Below, piece by piece: positions 62,499 to 64,000 of a stretch of DNA of 64,000 bases. Made by a program: the position numbers and the translations under genes. The DNA lies in contig JAUHXS010000008.1 of NCBI GenBank assembly GCA_030426955.1, forward strand, positions 1 to 64,000, in the 5' to 3' direction. The stretch's first letter is position 1, and every line of letters starts with the position of its first letter. The notes beneath the pieces were generated by a model. That model made no database searches. It was not told where the DNA came from and saw only the letters and a list, made by a program, of their open reading frames with translations. Source of the DNA: Bacteroidia bacterium (lineage in GTDB: Bacteria > Bacteroidota > Bacteroidia > Chitinophagales > JAUHXS01).

Positions 62499-64000
62499 AT
62501 GAATAAGCCTACGGAGCTGTATAGTCTTATTAAGTCTTTAACACAGGCCGAAAAAAGGTATATAAAAATACAGGCGTCTTTGCAGGTTAAAGGAGACAAA
62601 AAAAATTACATTGCTCTTTTTGATGCAATTGACAATGCTAAAGACTATGATGAGTCAAGGCTACTAAAAGATTATCCAAATGCTTCTTTCTCTAAACACT
62701 TTCGGTTTGCTAAGCACTACTTATATAATCTCATACTTCGGAATCTTCGTAATTATAATTACAATAACAATATAGAAATTGAATTATATAATACGTTAAT
62801 TGATTTAAGAATATTATTTAATAAAGGTTTATATAATAAGTGCATAAAAACGACTCAAAAAGCATTTGCAACTGCATTGAAGTATGAATACTATGAAGTG
62901 TGTAATATACTGTGTAGATGGGAAAGAAGAATAATTGGCATCACAAATAAACGCAATGAGGAAAGTTCTAAGAGAATTCATCTATTAACTGGTGAATTTG
63001 CAACCAGGTTAAAAAATCTATCTAGGTTGAGGTTTATTGAAGATGAAACAGCATGGAAAAGCAACAAAATTGGGGAGCCCAGAACAGATCAGGAGTTAGC
63101 ATGGGTTAGCGAACTAGCAGATGATGAAGTTTTAGAATCAACAGAATTGGACTCATTTTATGAAAAGGAATTTTATTTCTTTTTGAAATCCAAATTTGCA
63201 TTCTTTAGGAAAGATATTAAAGATTATTACCATTGGTCTCTTAAGTCTTGTGAGCTTTGGGATGAATATCCGCATATGATTCAGCAGAATAATACCAAGT
63301 ATATCGTATGCTTGTCAAAACTGATTTCTGCCACGATGATTTTAAAAGATTCAAAGTATGAGGAATATCTCTTAAAAATGGAAGGGTTACTGTCAAGTAA
63401 GCTTATTTCAAAGCACAATCATATTTATGTAGAAAACTATGTGCTGAGATTTAAGTTGATAGATAGTGCAGAACGTTTGCATTTTGAAGAAAGTGATCAG
63501 CTAATAGATGCGGTAAAAGCTCATCTGACAAAGCACTTGCCTAGGATTAAAGCGATAGATGTGCTTGCCTTGAGGATAAATGTAGCTAAGCTTTCGTTCT
63601 ACAAGGGGGATTATAAAAATTCAATTGATTGGCTGAATGCAATTATTAATCAGCACATTAGCGATATACGAAATGATATTCTTTCTTTTTCGGAAGTTTT
63701 ACTCATAGTTAATCATTATGAATTGGAAAACTATCAATTAATAAATGGTATCATCAAGTCTAAGATAGACAGGTTAAAGAAGCTAGAAAAGCTACATAAG
63801 TTTGAGCGCGTTCTCTTAAATTCATTCCGAAAAGAGCTTCCGAAAGTCTTTACGAAGAAAGAACTATTGAAGATGTTTCAAGATTTAAATGAGCGTATAT
63901 TACAAGAATGTTCAGCACAAGAGATATATGAAATAAATCAATTCTTTGAACTAAATACGTGGGTTAAAAGTAAAGTGGAGCAAAGACCCTTTATTACGAT
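62499..64000 (+). CDS. Helical-repeat (TPR-like) protein, paralogue C, cut by the right edge
   Basis: ATG 62499 opens a frame with no stop to the window's end, so at least 500 residues are present. It is collinear with copies A and B: LYSLIKSLTQAEKRYIKI, LFDAIDNAKDYDE and YLYNLILRNLRNYN near the N-terminus, then YNKCIKTTQKAFATALKYEY in the first helical repeats and KIDRLKKLEKLHKFERVLLN near the end. No signal peptide. Since A and B are 510 and 507 aa, little is probably missing. It follows a type-B T9SS surface-protein gene on the same strand; A and B are also beside such genes, though divergent. Function unknown. Confidence 0.8.
   Translation, partial: MNKPTELYSLIKSLTQAEKRYIKIQASLQVKGDKKNYIALFDAIDNAKDYDESRLLKDYPNASFSKHFRFAKHYLYNLILRNLRNYNYNNNIEIELYNTLIDLRILFNKGLYNKCIKTTQKAFATALKYEYYEVCNILCRWERRIIGITNKRNEESSKRIHLLTGEFATRLKNLSRLRFIEDETAWKSNKIGEPRTDQELAWVSELADDEVLESTELDSFYEKEFYFFLKSKFAFFRKDIKDYYHWSLKSCELWDEYPHMIQQNNTKYIVCLSKLISATMILKDSKYEEYLLKMEGLLSSKLISKHNHIYVENYVLRFKLIDSAERLHFEESDQLIDAVKAHLTKHLPRIKAIDVLALRINVAKLSFYKGDYKNSIDWLNAIINQHISDIRNDILSFSEVLLIVNHYELENYQLINGIIKSKIDRLKKLEKLHKFERVLLNSFRKELPKVFTKKELLKMFQDLNERILQECSAQEIYEINQFFELNTWVKSKVEQRPFIT

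Noticed and set aside
1-64000. CRISPR arrays, prophage, rRNA or tRNA genes
   Set aside because: No regularly spaced repeats, phage structural genes, rRNA segments or tRNA cloverleafs were recognised, apart from the tRNA-like part of tmRNA.

Overview
The window is chromosomal DNA of a Bacteroidota bacterium. It is AT-rich and gene-dense. Several predicted secreted proteins end in type IX secretion (T9SS) C-terminal domains of type A or type B. Promoters, where visible, carry the Bacteroidota -7 box TAnnTTTG, and Shine-Dalgarno sites are mostly absent. The tmRNA tag ends in YAMAA, menaquinone is made by the futalosine route (mqnC), and a fused alpha/beta 2-oxoacid dehydrogenase E1 is present. 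I cannot fix the family; a Cytophagia/Saprospiria-like or early-branching Flavobacteriales lineage fits.

Layout. 1-1600: a small accessory patch with a transposase-like C-terminus running in from the left edge, a 69-aa antitoxin-like protein, and a winged-helix/phosphoribosyltransferase protein whose promoter is covered by a perfect 15-bp inverted repeat. 1.6-13.3 kb: comM/yifB, a helical-repeat protein divergent from a seven-bladed FG-GAP surface protein, a DUF4293 membrane protein, an outer-membrane barrel protein, an acyl-CoA dehydrogenase, a GT-C transferase, a small lipoprotein and aspartate kinase. 13.3-13.8 kb: a four-helix-bundle gene framed by inverted repeats. 13.9-17.3 kb: mqnC, a bacilliredoxin, a PaaE-type reductase and dtd. 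17.3-21.6 kb: an adhesin-like protein and a T9SS protein, a LytTR/histidine-kinase pair and recX. 21.6-29.0 kb: three large T9SS surface proteins around pdxJ and a PKD-cyclophilin lipoprotein. 29.1-43.5 kb: a second helical-repeat protein, then a long minus-strand block with a spermidine-synthase-like methyltransferase, an M48 protease, plsY, a 1531-aa protein, prmA, tpiA, a sugar nucleotidyltransferase, rpmE, the E1 gene and nfuA. 43.8-59.6 kb: a second FG-GAP surface protein, an acyltransferase, kmo, ybeY, a C39-peptidase ABC exporter with its HlyD partner, and a five-gene polysaccharide cluster (flippase, three glycosyltransferases, polymerase). 59.7-64 kb: tmRNA with a clear terminator, another T9SS surface protein, and a third helical-repeat paralogue cut by the right edge.

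Themes. The most promising candidate for an undescribed system is the family of about 510-aa cytoplasmic helical proteins (3216-4748, 29150-30673, 62499 to the edge). Each copy lies directly beside a T9SS type-B surface-protein gene. Other points of interest are the promoter palindrome of the phosphoribosyltransferase regulator, two genes whose only sensible start codons are ATA and ATC, GC-rich palindromes inserted in the same reading frame in two unrelated genes, and a 30-bp perfect palindrome at 7538-7567. No CRISPR array, prophage, rRNA or tRNA gene was seen.
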